Shown piece by piece: positions 32,159 through 40,440 of a stretch of DNA of 64,000 bases; positions within the stretch are counted from its first letter, which is position 1, and every line of letters begins with the position of its first letter. A model generated the notes under the pieces. The model saw nothing but the letters and a program-made list of their open reading frames with translations, did not search any database and was not told the DNA's origin. The translations under genes were made by a program, and so were the position numbers. Source of the DNA: Chloroflexota bacterium (GTDB lineage Bacteria; Chloroflexota; Anaerolineae; Promineifilales; Promineifilaceae); the NCBI GenBank assembly GCA_017993775.1, contig JAGOMA010000020.1, positions 35,945-99,944 on the forward strand, in the 5' to 3' direction.

Positions 32159-33132
32159 ATCGTGAGGGCCATGACCGCTTTTTGGGCGTGCAGGCGGTTT
32201 TCAGCTTCATCAAAGACGACAGAGTGACGGCCGTCTAGCACAGAGCTGGCTACTTCAATATCACGGTCGGCCGGCAGCGGGTGCATGTAGATCACATCAT
32301 CTTTGCCCAGCGCCATCAATTCGTCATTAACGTACCAATCTTGGTATTGATCCTGAATGCGCTTGCCTTCTTCCGGGTCCTGAGTGGTCAGCAGCGGTCC
32401 CCAAGATTTGGCATAAATCACGTCGGCATCCTGGCAAGCTTCCTTCATGTCATGGACAACCTCGAAGCCGGCGTTGTACTTGGCAGCCATCTCGCGAGCC
32501 TGATCCATAATGTCGGGCATCAGCTCAAATTCCGGCGGATGCGCCAAAACCACATCCATGCCAAAACGCGGCATCTGCAAGATGAGCGATTGCGGCACGG
32601 ACATCGGCTTCAGGTAGGAAGAGGCATACGCCCAAGACACAACCATCTTCTTGCGGCGCAGATTGCGGCCTTTCTTTTCCATGATGGTCATCAGGTCGGC
32701 CAGGCATTGATGCGGATGATAAATTTCGTCTTGCATGTTCAGCACGGGCACGCGGGAAGCCTGAGCCACCAGATTCAGGTAGCGGTTGCCTGTGCCATAG
32801 GTTACGTGACGGATGGCGATGCCGTCGAAGTAACGGCCGAAAATCTCGCCCATTTCCGTTTCCGTGTCGCCGTGGGAAATCTGGGTGGTACGGCTTTCGA
32901 TAAAGGCCGCGTGGCCGCCCAATTGGGCCATACCCGCTTCAAAGCTGCCGCGTGTGCGCGTGCTGGAAAAGAAGAAAAGCATCGCCAACACCTTGTCGCG
33001 CAGCAGCGCGTGCGATTGTCCCAGTCCGCGCTTCATCTTCAAATCCCAAGCCAGTTCCAAAACGGTTTCAACTTCTTCTTTTGAAAAGTCCAGGTCGCTA
33101 ATAAAATCACGACCGCGTAATCCAGTTTGCAT
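32152..33132 (-). CDS. ygeW: YgeW-like knotted-type carbamoyltransferase
   Basis: A 326-residue transcarbamylase. The carbamoyl-phosphate motif is SSTRTRGSFE, the second is DEIYHPHQCLADL, and HPLPAD closes the site. The segment VVSWAYASSYLKPMSVPQS followed by RFGMDVVLAHP aligns closely with E. coli YgeW and the knotted acetyl/succinyl-ornithine transcarbamylases rather than with ArgF. YgeW's substrate is unproven; related clusters suggest a ureido amino acid. A strong AAGGAG site precedes the ATG. It is about 70 amino acids shorter than E. coli YgeW. Confidence 0.83.
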   Translation of the reverse strand: MQTGLRGRDFISDLDFSKEEVETVLELAWDLKMKRGLGQSHALLRDKVLAMLFFFSSTRTRGSFEAGMAQLGGHAAFIESRTTQISHGDTETEMGEIFGRYFDGIAIRHVTYGTGNRYLNLVAQASRVPVLNMQDEIYHPHQCLADLMTIMEKKGRNLRRKKMVVSWAYASSYLKPMSVPQSLILQMPRFGMDVVLAHPPEFELMPDIMDQAREMAAKYNAGFEVVHDMKEACQDADVIYAKSWGPLLTTQDPEEGKRIQDQYQDWYVNDELMALGKDDVIYMHPLPADRDIEVASSVLDGRHSVVFDEAENRLHAQKAVMALTMS

Positions 33133-33143
33133 GTCTACTCCTT

Positions 33144-33179
33144 GAGACTAGGGGTTGGGGGGTGGGGATTAGGGAGTCC
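33144..33179. repeat. Telomere-like heptamer repeat, left copy flanking the IVP gene
   Basis: GACTAGGGGTTGGGGG and GTGGGGATTAGGGAGT units. It is the inverted partner of 33572-33603, with the IVP gene between them. Confidence 0.8.
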
Positions 33180-33197
33180 ACCGACCCTGCCCTTTTG

Positions 33198-33575
33198 TTA
33201 TCCCTTGTTATCTATTTTCTTTGTCAAATTGGTAAGCTGTTTGCCGATCACTGATAATTCAGTGGTTAATTCGGCATGTTGGGATTGGGGTAAGTAACCA
33301 ATTCTTTGGGCTAATTCCAGTTGCGTCTCTAGTTCGGCTAAAGAACCACGAGCAATGCGCAAAAAGTGACCAAACTCCGACCGTGTTCGCATATGACCTT
33401 CCGCGATATTGGAGGGAATGGAAACAGCCGCTCGACGCATCTGATTGGTTAGGCCATACATTTCAGATGAGGGAAAGCTGCTCGTGACCTGATAGACATG
33501 AACGGAAAAATCCATTGCTCTCTGCCATACTAACAAGTCACGATAACTGCGAATCTCACTCACAACGTTTACCAT
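33198..33575 (-). CDS. Four-helix bundle protein (23S rRNA intervening-sequence protein family)
   Basis: A 125-residue protein of the S23/IVP family, known from open frames inside intervening sequences of 23S rRNA genes and as stand-alone genes. Diagnostic segments are RDLLVWQRAMDF, LTNQMRRAAVSIPSNIAEG and FLRIARGSLAELETQL. It forms a pentameric helical bundle in structural studies; its function is unclear. Here it interrupts a catabolic operon and is bracketed by inverted telomere-like heptamer repeats that reach within a base of its start codon, as if a mobile unit had inserted. Same strand as the operon, so it may be co-transcribed. Confidence 0.9.
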   Translation of the reverse strand: MVNVVSEIRSYRDLLVWQRAMDFSVHVYQVTSSFPSSEMYGLTNQMRRAAVSIPSNIAEGHMRTRSEFGHFLRIARGSLAELETQLELAQRIGYLPQSQHAELTTELSVIGKQLTNLTKKIDNKG

Positions 33576-33603
33576 CCCCCAATCCCTAATCCCTAGTCCC
33601 TAC
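33572..33603. repeat. Telomere-like heptamer repeat, right copy flanking the IVP gene
   Basis: CCCCCAATCCCTAATCCC and TAGTCCC units, complementary to 33144-33179. It overlaps the IVP start codon region and supplies the TAG stop (33600-33602) of the upstream carbamoyltransferase gene. Confidence 0.8.
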
Positions 33604-34553
33604 TCTGTCACACCCATCACCAGGGCCAGCAGCGCCATGCGCATGACTACGCCGTTGAAGGCTTCTTGCCAATAGCGCGACCAGCGGGTGATGTCGACGT
33701 CGGCCGGGATTTCGTCCATGCGCGGCAGGGAGTGCAGCAGGATGGCGTCCGATTTGGCTTTGTTCCCCAGCAGTTCGCGGGTGATTTTATAGTTGGAGGG
33801 AGTCAGGCCCACATCGCCGCTGCGTTCGTCGCGGGATTTGGTGTAGTCGGGCTGCACAACCGGCTCGACCAGGATCACATCGGCGTCGGCAATGGCTTCT
33901 TCGACGTGTTCTACTTCGCGGAAGTTGAGGTTGTAGTTTTTCAGATCGGCTTTCATTTCGTCGGTAAGCCGCTGGTCGGCGGGGGAGACGAAGGTGATGG
34001 GGCAGTCGAATTGGGTGAGACCGTAGGCCAGGGAGTGCATGGTGCGCATGCGCATATCGCCAACAGCCAGCCAGTTCAGGCCATCAATACGCCCTTTTTC
34101 GCGCATGACTGTGTAGAAATCGGTGAGGATTTGGGTGGGATGTTCACCCCAGCCGTCGCCGCCGTTGATGATCGGCACACTGGCCCATTTGGCGGCTTCG
34201 TGCGGCGCGCCTTGTTGGAAGTGGCGCATGACGATGACGTCGCCGTAGAACTCCAGCATTTTGACGGTGTCTTTGATGGATTCCTGGTAAAAATCGCCGG
34301 CGCGGGTCATTTTGGCGTCGGAGAAGCCGGTGACCTGTCCGCCGAGGCGGATCATGGCGGCTTCGTGAGCCAGACGGGTGCGGGTGGAGGGCTGATAGAA
34401 GGCCGTGACGAGGGTCTTTTCTTTCAGCAAGTCGCTGTTGCGACGGTTCCGGGCGATGGGTTCCAGCTCTTCGGCAATTTCGAAGACGCGGAAAAACTCG
34501 TTACGTTCAAAATCTTTGAGGGACAGAATGTCCCGACCTGCAAAACTTCTCAT
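33600..34553 (-). CDS. Aspartate/ornithine carbamoyltransferase family enzyme
   Basis: A 317-residue transcarbamylase closest in pattern to the aspartate carbamoyltransferase catalytic chain: YQPSTRTRLAHEAAM, VIVMRHFQQGAPHEAA, GWGEHPTQILTDFYT and LLHSLPRMDEIP. The STRTR, HPTQ and LPR motifs are intact. No regulatory subunit or other pyrimidine gene is nearby, and its neighbours are a GntR regulator and catabolic genes, so a pathway-specific carbamoylated substrate is more likely than pyrimidine synthesis. AAAGGAG precedes the ATG. Confidence 0.82.
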   Translation of the reverse strand: MRSFAGRDILSLKDFERNEFFRVFEIAEELEPIARNRRNSDLLKEKTLVTAFYQPSTRTRLAHEAAMIRLGGQVTGFSDAKMTRAGDFYQESIKDTVKMLEFYGDVIVMRHFQQGAPHEAAKWASVPIINGGDGWGEHPTQILTDFYTVMREKGRIDGLNWLAVGDMRMRTMHSLAYGLTQFDCPITFVSPADQRLTDEMKADLKNYNLNFREVEHVEEAIADADVILVEPVVQPDYTKSRDERSGDVGLTPSNYKITRELLGNKAKSDAILLHSLPRMDEIPADVDITRWSRYWQEAFNGVVMRMALLALVMGVTE

Positions 34554-34630
34554 GATATTTCTCCTTTTGAAAGTTTGGGAAACGGCCGTTCCGTTCCCCG
34601 TTCAGTGTGATATTTTGGGAAACAATCGCC

Positions 34631-35359
34631 TTACACCGTTGGCCGCCGAATAAGGCGGAAACGGAGCAAATCATCCCGAAAACAGGATGTCGATTTTAAA
34701 ATGGGTTCGTTATCGTCGTTGTAGCCAGTTTCATGGAGGGCGATAATGGGTGTGTGGGGCTGGATATGGAGGATTTTTGCCAGGTCTTCATCAGCTGCCA
34801 GCGGCACAATTTCCGACAAGTAGTAGCTGAAGTGTTGACGGCCGTTCTCCCACATAAACGAATACACCGGCATTAAAAAATCCCGGGCTGTGTTTGGCCC
34901 CTGAATGTGACGCGTGGGAATATAGTTGTACGCCAGAATAACCGGTTGGTTGTCGGCCAAAAACAGTTTGCGAACCACCAGAATCTCTTCGCCTTCAGCC
35001 AGATTCAAGTCGGCGGCCATAGCCGGGTCGGCGATCTCAGTGGTCACGTCTAAAATGCGCGTCGACGCTTTATACCCATGCGCCACAAGCATCGCCTCGT
35101 ACGACCAGATTTCGTCCAGGCGCGATTTGATTTGCAAGCCGGCTTCGTTGACAAACGTACCTGCGCCCTGCTTACGATACACGACGCCTTCATTTTCCAG
35201 CCGGCTCAGCGCGTCGCGGATGGTGGTTCGGCTGACGCCTAAATCCGCCGCCAGTTCGGTTTCCGAAGGAATACGGCCGTCAACAAAATGATCATCCAGA
35301 ATCAACTGTTTGATGTGCGAGCGGGCCTGTTCGGTTAAGGAGGGCGTGCGTTTTAGCAT
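34631..35359 (-). CDS. GntR/HutC family transcriptional regulator
   Basis: A 242-residue regulator. Residues 5-70 are the GntR winged helix (LTEQARSHIKQLI, IPSETELAADLGVSRTTIRDALSRLE), residues 95-235 the UTRA ligand domain with YNYIPT and ILALHETG-like features. HutC-type proteins usually repress catabolic genes and bind a pathway intermediate. It heads the carbamoyltransferase operon on the same strand, 77 bases upstream, so it is the likely controller. No Shine-Dalgarno sequence is seen before its ATG; translation may be leaderless. Confidence 0.9.
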   Translation of the reverse strand: MLKRTPSLTEQARSHIKQLILDDHFVDGRIPSETELAADLGVSRTTIRDALSRLENEGVVYRKQGAGTFVNEAGLQIKSRLDEIWSYEAMLVAHGYKASTRILDVTTEIADPAMAADLNLAEGEEILVVRKLFLADNQPVILAYNYIPTRHIQGPNTARDFLMPVYSFMWENGRQHFSYYLSEIVPLAADEDLAKILHIQPHTPIIALHETGYNDDNEPILKSTSCFRDDLLRFRLIRRPTV

Positions 35360-35366
35360 TATGGTA

Positions 35367-35392
35367 ATATCGTACTATCGTATGGTTGTATG
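35367..35392. promoter_or_regulatory. Direct repeats before the GntR gene, candidate operator
   Basis: ATATCGTAC, TATCGTATG and GTTGTATGA follow one another just upstream of the GntR start codon. Their position suggests an autoregulatory site; the repeats are short and imperfect. Confidence 0.4.
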
Positions 35393-35447
35393 ACAAATTT
35401 TACTGCCATTTACCGGGCGCGTCAAGCAAAAATCACCCCCCACAGGC

Positions 35448-35487
35448 AAAAAAAGAGGAATGTCACCTCTTTCTTGTGACATTCCTC
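35448..35487 (-). terminator. Rho-independent terminator of the zinc-ribbon gene
   Basis: On the minus strand GAGGAATGTCAC and GTGACATTCCTC enclose a 9-base loop and are followed by seven Ts. Confidence 0.88.
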
Positions 35488-35580
35488 AAAATACCCGGAC
35501 ATACAAATAATGTGGATTCGGGGAATTCTATGGCGACAAAAAATCGCCGCTTACAGCTTACGACTTATAACCACGGCAAC

Positions 35581-35609
35581 CGGTCACGCCTCACGCACCA
35601 CGCATGATC
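35581..35609. repeat. Short GTCACGC/CTCACGC repeat
   Basis: GGTCACGCCTCACGCACCACGC-like 7-base units just downstream of the zinc-ribbon stop, without an obvious complementary arm. Similar to the GCGTGAA family. Confidence 0.45.
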
Positions 35610-35633
35610 AAACTCCCAACATCCTCAAATTAG

Positions 35634-36281
35634 TCACGCTTTCGCCCCACATTCCCCGCAAAACTTGGCCCCAGGATTCAGCTTCGCGCCGCATTCGGTG
35701 CAATGCGCCTGGCTTTGAATCTTCGTGCCGCACTCCGGGCAAAACTTCAAATTGCCCTCCAGCGGGGCGTTGCAACTTGGGCAGGTCGCGCGGACCCCGG
35801 CGCGCCAGCTTTCCTCTTTCAACATCGCCCGGTCATCTTCAGCCATTTTTGAATGCGCCCAAACTTCCTCTACCGTACGGCTGGCCTGGGCGGCAGCCAT
35901 TTCCACGCCCAGATCAGGGGCGCAATTTTTACACAGCCCCTTGTTATCGTTCCAACAACTTTTGCGGCACACCCAACCAGAACAGCGCGGGCATTGAATA
36001 AAATCAGGCTTCAACTGTTCCATGGCGTCCACAAACGCGCCATCGTGGGCCTTTTCCCAGGCCGCTGAACGCGCCCGCTCGCCTAAATCGGCCGCCCGGC
36101 CAAATATACCGCCAAACAAACCATTGGCGGCATCTAAAGCATTGGTAACCGTGCCTAACGCCGAAGCCTGGAAACGGGTCCGATAGCCGGTGCCGCAGCG
36201 GTCACAGTAAAACTCAAATTGAAAACCTTGATTGGTACTTAAATCAGAGTAATTGCGAGTGAATTCTATTTTTTGGGTCAT
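35634..36281 (-). CDS. Zinc-ribbon protein, function unknown
   Basis: A 215-residue cytoplasmic protein with four zinc-binding cysteine clusters: FYCDRCGTGYR near the N-terminus, QCPRCSGWVCRKSCW with CKNCAP in the middle, and two C-terminal double ribbons (CPSCNAPLEGNLKFCPECG and CTECGAKLNPGAKFCGECG). A helical region (about residues 40-95) links the first two. The ATG at 36281 is preferred because GGGAGG lies ten bases upstream. I cannot assign a biochemical role; such proteins act as nucleic-acid or protein adaptors. Confidence 0.8.
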   Translation of the reverse strand: MTQKIEFTRNYSDLSTNQGFQFEFYCDRCGTGYRTRFQASALGTVTNALDAANGLFGGIFGRAADLGERARSAAWEKAHDGAFVDAMEQLKPDFIQCPRCSGWVCRKSCWNDNKGLCKNCAPDLGVEMAAAQASRTVEEVWAHSKMAEDDRAMLKEESWRAGVRATCPSCNAPLEGNLKFCPECGTKIQSQAHCTECGAKLNPGAKFCGECGAKA

Positions 36282-36392
36282 GGATGCGTGGCCTCCCATC
36301 TCATCTTGATTTTTCTCGTCAGTGAAAAACGAGCTATCCTCAAATTATATGCATTCTGCCGCCTAACAAAAGAGGGGCAACAGGCCAAAAAC

Positions 36393-36427
36393 AAAAGCTC
36401 TCGGAAACTATTTTCCCGAGAGCTTTT
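36393..36427 (-). terminator. Terminator downstream of the LysM lipoprotein gene
   Basis: AAAAGCTCTCGG and CCGAGAGCTTTT form a stem of 12 pairs. T-runs exist on both strands, so it can end transcripts either way; the minus-strand gene ending at 36455 is the natural user. Confidence 0.82.
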
Positions 36428-36454
36428 ATCTCACCTGTCGGCTTGAAATCCGGT

Positions 36455-37579
36455 CTAAGGTGTGTTTATCGCTTGCAGCGACCAATCGTCAATAAACCAG
36501 CCGTTATTCGATTGAGCGAAGCGGTTGCGGAACCCAACGCCCAGGCGTACTGTTCCCGGCTCTGTAAGAGTAAATTCATAGGTGACGGTATTTTTGCGGC
36601 CGGCTGGCGCTGACTGCCACCCCGTTCCGCCGCCATTGTGAATTATCCGATATTCAGCGGCCAATGGATCGCCGTTCCAAATTTTTTGGCTGCCATTGTA
36701 GCCCGTTACGGCATCCGGGAAGAAGTTGGCGGTGAACCGGTAGGAACCGGGCTGCAAGGCCACATCGGTGAAAATAGAAAAATTAGTGGGGGCATCGCCT
36801 TTGAACGCTTTGATGGTGTTTTCGCCGTCAAAGAGGAAGAGGGCTTGTTCGGCTGGCGGGATGTGGGCGCGGGACAGAACACGGATTTCCGGGCGGTAGA
36901 AGCTGCCACCACTACCGGGCGAGAGAGTGTTGGGGCCTTCGTCTACAGCGAGCTGCCATTGGTTGGGCAACTGCCATTCCGCCACGCCGTTGAAGAAGTA
37001 CCAGCCTTCTTCAAAGGAAGGATTGGGGAGCAAGTTGGCGCCGGCAACAGGGGCGGTGGGCTGCGTCGGATTTTCGGGGGTACCACCGGCGGCCAGTTCA
37101 CCATCCCAGCCGGGTATGATCAATTCTTGACCGACAGAAATGATATTGATGTTGCTCAAGCCGTTGGCGGTGGCAATATCTTCGGCGGCGACGCCTGTTT
37201 TGTCGGCGATGATGGACAAGGTGTCACCGGGAACGACCGTGTAGGCAGCGCCAGTAGCGGGCACGGCCGTTGGCGGCACAGCCGTTGGCGGCACGGCCGT
37301 TGGCGCAATCACTTCCACAGTGGGAGTCGGGGGAACGGCCGTGGGTTCTGGCAGGCTTTCTGGCGTTGCGGTAACAACGACGGCCACTTCCACCACCCGC
37401 GTTACTTCCACAGGAAGTTCAACCGTGGTTTCTTGCGTTACAACTCGGGTTACTTCTACGGTCACGGGCACGTCATTGTTGACGACGCGCGTCACTTCCA
37501 CTACCTGCGGTTCCGCAGAACAGCTCACCGCAGCAACCAATACGAAAATCATCAATAAAATCCGAACTTGGTTTCTCAC
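36455..37579 (-). CDS. LysM-domain lipoprotein with beta-sandwich domain
   Basis: A 374-residue lipoprotein. Signal peptide with lipobox AVSC near residue 20, then imperfect VEVTRVV repeats (about 28-70), a Pro/Thr/Ala/Val linker (75-110), a LysM module (YTVVPGDTLSIIADKTG to VGQELIIP, about 112-157), and a C-terminal domain of about 190 residues beginning NLLPNPSFEEGW that resembles carbohydrate-binding jelly rolls. LysM binds peptidoglycan or chitin-like glycans, so the protein likely links the envelope to a sugar polymer. Several ACGGCCGT copies in the linker encode its TAV units. Confidence 0.85.
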   Translation of the reverse strand: MRNQVRILLMIFVLVAAVSCSAEPQVVEVTRVVNNDVPVTVEVTRVVTQETTVELPVEVTRVVEVAVVVTATPESLPEPTAVPPTPTVEVIAPTAVPPTAVPPTAVPATGAAYTVVPGDTLSIIADKTGVAAEDIATANGLSNINIISVGQELIIPGWDGELAAGGTPENPTQPTAPVAGANLLPNPSFEEGWYFFNGVAEWQLPNQWQLAVDEGPNTLSPGSGGSFYRPEIRVLSRAHIPPAEQALFLFDGENTIKAFKGDAPTNFSIFTDVALQPGSYRFTANFFPDAVTGYNGSQKIWNGDPLAAEYRIIHNGGGTGWQSAPAGRKNTVTYEFTLTEPGTVRLGVGFRNRFAQSNNGWFIDDWSLQAINTP

Positions 37580-37797
37580 AGATTTCCTAAATCTCCTTCA
37601 ATCAATGAAACTTTTAGCAAAGCATACAACACGATAGCGTCGTTGATCTTTGGGAAGCGCGGCGAATCATGATTCAGGCCGGTCAATTCTCCAAAGAGAT
37701 CGGTTGCATTTTAAATAGAGACGAACCAGCCAGTAATATTAGCAGATTTTACAGTTGAGCCATCATCGAATGACCCACGAAATCCCTCTGCCTTAAA

Positions 37798-37833
37798 CAA
37801 AAAAAGGTTGGCTAATAAGCCAACCCTTTTCTT
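37798..37833 (-). terminator. Rho-independent terminator of the cold-shock gene
   Basis: On the minus strand AGGGTTGGCT/AGCCAACC stem, 4-base loop, then seven Ts, 25 bases after the cold-shock stop. The rest of the 37580-37857 gap shows no gene. Confidence 0.85.
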
Positions 37834-37857
37834 ATTCACAATTTTTTATAATTGCGT

Positions 37858-38070
37858 TTAGGCTTTGCGTACCTGAACGGCAGAGGGTCCGCGTGGTCCT
37901 TCTTCGATTCCGAATTCAACCCGTTCGCCTTCAGCCAGGCTCTTAAAACCTTCAGCCTGAATGGCCGAGTGGTGGACGAATACATCTTTACCACCCTCGC
38001 GGGAAATAAAGCCAAAACCTTTTTGGTCACTGAACCATTTCACGGTCCCGGAAAATCTTTGGTCACTCAT
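37858..38070 (-). CDS. csp: Cold-shock protein
   Basis: A 70-residue OB-fold nucleic-acid chaperone. Both RNA-binding motifs are present: KGFGFI (RNP1) and VFVHHS (RNP2), within the standard GTVKWFSDQ start and [10 protein letters not shown] core. It melts RNA secondary structure in cold or stationary conditions. The ATG at 38070 is preceded by TAGGAG; the open frame further upstream has no family similarity. A long A/T-rich leader precedes it, as is common for csp genes, but a cold-box was not identified. Confidence 0.95.
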   Translation of the reverse strand: MSDQRFSGTVKWFSDQKGFGFISREGGKDVFVHHSAIQAEGFKSLAEGERVEFGIEEGPRGPSAVQVRKA

Positions 38071-38146
38071 TCTTGTGAAACTCCTATCTAACTTTAAATC
38101 TACACGTAAAAAATTTTTGCCGGATCGTTGCGTCGTCTGTTTGGAC

Positions 38147-38182
38147 AAAAAACGCCGCCCATTGTTGTGAGTCTGGGCGGCG
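38147..38182 (-). terminator. Rho-independent terminator, minus strand
   Basis: CGCCGCCCA and TGGGCGGCG stem with 12-base loop, followed on the minus strand by six Ts. It would end the transcript of the gene at 38330-39004. Confidence 0.8.
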
Positions 38183-38329
38183 ATTAGTACCAACTTGATC
38201 AGAACTTACAATATCCTAACAAACTAATACTACTCCAGAGGACTGCGAAAGTCAAACGGCCGTTTCCATCCCACGCCATCCTTTTCCCCCTTGCTCATCG
38301 GAAGTTAACCTTTGCCGCAGGCTGCGGGC

Positions 38330-39004
38330 TTAAAACCGAGTGGTGTATAAATTACTATGCCCTTCTTTGCCTGCCACAGAGAGCGCCTGGATGTGGCGCA
38401 AGGTATAGGTGATTTTCTGCGCCAGCGCCGGACGGCAGGGCAGCGTGTCGGCCAACTGCCGGTTGGTGAAGGGATCTGGCAGATTCGCCGGCAGCAACGC
38501 CAGGAAATCGGTCTTTTCTGCCAGGCTTATCTGGTTTACTACGGCCAAAAGCCGCCGATCATAAAGACTCCAATGTTTGCGCCGCCAGCTTCCCTGGCCA
38601 TCATCGCGCCAGATTTCTTCTTCCTGGGTCAAGAGCAGGATGATTGAGAGGTTGGGATGAAGCAGCCAATCGGTCAGACGGACCAGTTCGCGGAATATAT
38701 CGCCGGGTTGGCCGCGTTTGGGTGATCTACGTCGGCTGATGGGGTCGCCTACGGCCGTTTCCCGCACAATCCACTTCTCCTGGGCAATCGGGTGCAAGAT
38801 TTGCACGGCATGTTTGGGCAAGAGGCGCGCCAGCTTATGCTTCATGGCATACAAATGGCGCGTCTGGATTTCCAACAGCAGTTCGCCGCGCACCACGTCT
38901 GCCACAAACCCATCCACCGCCACCTCAAACTGGTCGCCCGGCTGCGCCACCCACTCTTTTAACGCTGCGTGCAGCGATTTTTCGCCTAATGTGCCAATTG
39001 ACAT
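38330..39004 (-). CDS. Uncharacterised protein, possible nuclease fold
   Basis: A protein of about 224 residues that I do not recognise by name. The N-terminal third, SLHAALKEWVAQPGDQFEV then VDGFVADVVRGELLLEIQT, has the spacing of an Asp followed by Glu-x-Gln seen in some restriction-endonuclease-like (PD-(D/E)XK) folds: helix, strand-Asp, turn, strand-Glu-Ile-Gln. The C-terminal part looks helical with a winged-helix-like end (FTNRQLADTL). The start is uncertain: ATG at 39004 or GTG at 39034. It is single and not clearly in an operon. The nuclease idea is inference only. Confidence 0.6.
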   Translation of the reverse strand: MSIGTLGEKSLHAALKEWVAQPGDQFEVAVDGFVADVVRGELLLEIQTRHLYAMKHKLARLLPKHAVQILHPIAQEKWIVRETAVGDPISRRRSPKRGQPGDIFRELVRLTDWLLHPNLSIILLLTQEEEIWRDDGQGSWRRKHWSLYDRRLLAVVNQISLAEKTDFLALLPANLPDPFTNRQLADTLPCRPALAQKITYTLRHIQALSVAGKEGHSNLYTTRF

Positions 39005-39074
39005 AAATTTTATCGCCGCCCACTGACGCCTCACAGATTCCTAAATTTGCCCTCTAGTATACAATCGACAGTTC

Positions 39075-39752
39075 ATGAGACTAACACGCAGTTGGAATTC
39101 TTTGGTGCGATTTGGCTTTAGGCTGCTATACAATGAGCTAGCCTGGACGTATGATGTCGTGAGTTGGCTGGTGTCGCTGGGCGAGTGGCGCTCCTGGCAG
39201 CGGGCGGCGCTGCCGTATGTTGCCGGGCAAGATGTGCTGGAACTGGGGCACGGCCCTGGCCACATGCTGCTGGCCCTACAAAACGCCAGATTTGTGGCCA
39301 TCGGGTTGGACTTATCGCCGGCCATGGGGCGATTGGCCCAAACGCGCACCCAACGCACGGTTCCGCTGGCGCGTGGGCGTGGGCAAGATTTGCCGTTTGG
39401 CACGGCCGTTTTCGACACCGTCCTGGCTACCTTTCCTACCGAATACATTGTCGACCCGGCCACCCTGGCGGCCGTAGCCAGGGTTTTGCGAGAGAACGGC
39501 CGTTTCGTCATCGTGCCCGAAGGGCATCTCACTGGGCGCGGTCCGCTGCGCAGTGTCATCGCCTGGCTGTTTGCCATCACCGGCCAACGGCCGTCTGTCG
39601 CCCAGCCAGTTTGGTCAGTTGAGGCGGTCTGTCAGCCGTATCTGGCGCGTTTTTCAGCCGCCGGGTTCCAGGTGCAGTTCCGGCAAATCAACCTCGCCCG
39701 CAGCCAGGTGACGGTGATCGTGGCCGCAAAAGCGCCTGAGCAAGGGATGTGA
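39075..39752 (+). CDS. Class I SAM-dependent methyltransferase
   Basis: A 225-residue Rossmann-fold methyltransferase. Motif I is DVLELGHGPGHML, motif II ends with GLDLSPAM, post-motifs include FDTVLATFP and VARVLRENGRFVIVPEG. It has the UbiE/ARSM-like arrangement with an N-terminal helical cap (WTYDVVSWLVSLGEW). Substrate cannot be inferred; the region just before lspA gives no hint. It carries three in-frame ACGGCCGT octamers, a high density. Confidence 0.85.
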   Translation: MRLTRSWNSLVRFGFRLLYNELAWTYDVVSWLVSLGEWRSWQRAALPYVAGQDVLELGHGPGHMLLALQNARFVAIGLDLSPAMGRLAQTRTQRTVPLARGRGQDLPFGTAVFDTVLATFPTEYIVDPATLAAVARVLRENGRFVIVPEGHLTGRGPLRSVIAWLFAITGQRPSVAQPVWSVEAVCQPYLARFSAAGFQVQFRQINLARSQVTVIVAAKAPEQGM

Positions 39753-39844
39753 AACGGCCGTGCCGCCCCTTCCCCACTCGCGCAAAGACCTCAGCCCTGG
39801 TAAAATGCCCGCGCATAATCGCACAAAAGGTTTAAAGAGTCGTT

Positions 39845-40414
39845 ATGACAGAATTAGAACAATCAAATTCAGCTTCAGATGGGGCGGTGGTTGTCCGGTC
39901 GGCAACATGGGCGCAGCGTTTCTTGCCGCTTCTCATTGCCGCCCTGGTTATCTTGTTAGATCAGGGGAGCAAACAACTCATCGAAGCGACCATTCCCTAT
40001 AACACCAGTTGGGTGCCCATCGAGCGCTTGGCGCCCTTTTTCCAAATCACCCACACCGGCAACACAGGCATCGCTTTTGGTCTGTTTGCCGGCGGCAGCG
40101 TCCTGTTCGCCATTGTCGCCCTGGTGGTGACGGGGATTATTCTTTTCTACAATTTTACATTGACCGAGGGCAACGTTGGCTTGCGAATAGTGCTGGGGCT
40201 GCTGCTGGGCGGCGCGTTGGGCAACCTGATCGATAGGGTTCGCCTGGGGCATGTGACCGATTTTCTTGATTTTGGCCCCTGGCCGATTTTTAATGTGGCG
40301 GATACGGCCGTTGTCGCTGGCGCCCTGGCCCTGGCCTATTTGATGTGGGCAGAGTCGCGCCGGGAAGCCCAACAACGACACTCCCAAGAGACAATCCATC
40401 CGCAAAACGAGTAA
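39845..40414 (+). CDS. lspA: Lipoprotein signal peptidase II
   Basis: A 189-residue membrane aspartic peptidase that removes signal peptides from diacylglyceryl prolipoproteins. Four membrane helices and the two catalytic Asp motifs are clear: GNLIDRVRLG and FNVADTAVV. The N-terminus is longer than usual by about 20 polar residues. It serves the many lipoproteins encoded in this window. The downstream pseudouridine synthase gene starts 26 bases after its stop, the common lspA-rluD pairing. Confidence 0.95.
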   Translation: MTELEQSNSASDGAVVVRSATWAQRFLPLLIAALVILLDQGSKQLIEATIPYNTSWVPIERLAPFFQITHTGNTGIAFGLFAGGSVLFAIVALVVTGIILFYNFTLTEGNVGLRIVLGLLLGGALGNLIDRVRLGHVTDFLDFGPWPIFNVADTAVVAGALALAYLMWAESRREAQQRHSQETIHPQNE

Positions 40415-40440
40415 TGCCTGATTGCTTTACAGGGGACAAG

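Noticed and set aside
38153..38182. Cold-shock 5' leader hairpin for csp
   Set aside because: On the minus strand the hairpin is followed by a T-run and sits better as terminator of the upstream gene.
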